A DNA stretch of 15,519 nucleotides, from the NCBI GenBank assembly GCA_016193385.1, contig JACPSF010000342.1:1-15519 (forward strand). The letters are read 5' to 3'. The notes below the pieces were generated by a model, which did no database searches, had not been told where the DNA came from, and saw only the letters and a program-made list of their open reading frames with translations. The stretch is from Deltaproteobacteria bacterium. Lineage in GTDB: Bacteria > Desulfobacterota_B > Binatia > UBA9968. Made by a program: the position numbers and the translations under genes. Below, piece after piece: positions 15,367 to 15,519 of this stretch (position 1 is the stretch's first letter; each line of letters opens with the position of its first letter).

Positions 15367-15519
15367 ATGGCTCGCCGCGCCGGCAGTAAAACCGAGTCCC
15401 AACCAGCCAAAGAGCGGCTGAAAAAGATTCTTCAGCGGCTGGAGCGGTTGCATCCAGACGCCAAACTTGACCTTAACTTTTCCACCCCGCTCGAGCTCCT
15501 GACCGCTCTCATCCTGGCG
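15367..15519 (+). CDS. nth: Endonuclease III (nth), 5' part only, cut by the window end
   Basis: The first 51 codons of a DNA glycosylase/AP lyase for oxidised pyrimidines are present; the rest lies beyond the window. After a basic N-terminal leader (MARRAGSK), residues KKILQRLERLHPDAKLDLNF and then STPLELLTALILA match the start of endonuclease III, where the E. coli protein reads NPFELLIAVLLSAQ in the same place. The helix-hairpin-helix, catalytic Lys/Asp and the Fe-S cluster loop are not in view. The ATG at 15367 is preceded by GGAAGGAA. It is transcribed away from the Rho-N and radical SAM genes. It is a second base- or nucleotide-repair gene near uvrA and, if complete, another probable Fe-S client. 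Confidence 0.85.
   Translation, partial: MARRAGSKTESQPAKERLKKILQRLERLHPDAKLDLNFSTPLELLTALILA

Noticed and set aside
1..15519. CRISPR arrays, tRNA or rRNA genes, prophage or insertion sequences
   Set aside because: No regularly spaced repeats, no cloverleaf-like segments noticed, no transposase, integrase or phage protein among the open frames; nearly all sequence is accounted for by housekeeping genes.

Overview
The window looks like chromosomal core sequence from a GC-rich, diderm (Gram-negative-type) bacterium. A SurA-like periplasmic chaperone with a signal peptide and an LpxL/HtrB-type acyltransferase both imply an outer membrane. The gene mix (PA0069-type radical SAM protein, small Rho-N protein, PdxA, AlgC-type mutase) would suit a deltaproteobacterium in the broad sense or a neighbouring uncultured phylum such as the Methylomirabilota/Binatota group. 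That placement is an impression, not a result. No tRNA, rRNA, CRISPR array, insertion sequence or integrase gene is visible.

Layout. At the left edge a plus-strand NUDT19-type Nudix hydrolase (25-744) converges on a long minus-strand gene string. Read in the direction of transcription, the first unit (7079 down to 761) is iscS, an A-type Fe-S carrier, sufB, a second NifS-like desulfurase, an Rrf2 regulator, an unrecognised 152-residue protein and an LpxL-like acyltransferase. Junctions are 2 to 60 nt. A sigma-70-type promoter (TTGACA, 17 nt, TATGTT) and an 11+1+11 dyad over the expected start site lie just upstream of iscS. The second unit (13655 down to 7260) is a surA-like gene, pdxA, phosphomannomutase/phosphoglucomutase and uvrA; the last three are joined by overlapping stop and start codons. 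pdxA may also have its own promoter. The third unit (15308 down to 13861) is a small Rho-N/coiled-coil protein followed by a PA0069-type radical SAM protein. The 5' end of nth (endonuclease III) leaves divergently at the right edge.

How the genes work together. The first unit mixes ISC, NIF and SUF parts: two sulfur donors, a carrier and SufB, with the Rrf2 protein as the probable feedback repressor acting on the dyad. It contains no SufC, SufD, SufE/SufU or IscU. SufB therefore has no partner ATPase in this window.

The most unusual gene is uvrA. It keeps both ATPase modules, the UvrB-binding domain and the zinc cysteines. The insertion domain of about 100 residues, normally found between two CxxC pairs and involved in damaged-DNA recognition, is replaced by about 25 residues, with the frame open throughout. 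The acyltransferase (HX4P in place of HX4D/E) and the Rrf2 protein (no IscR-like His ligand) also depart from textbook motifs.
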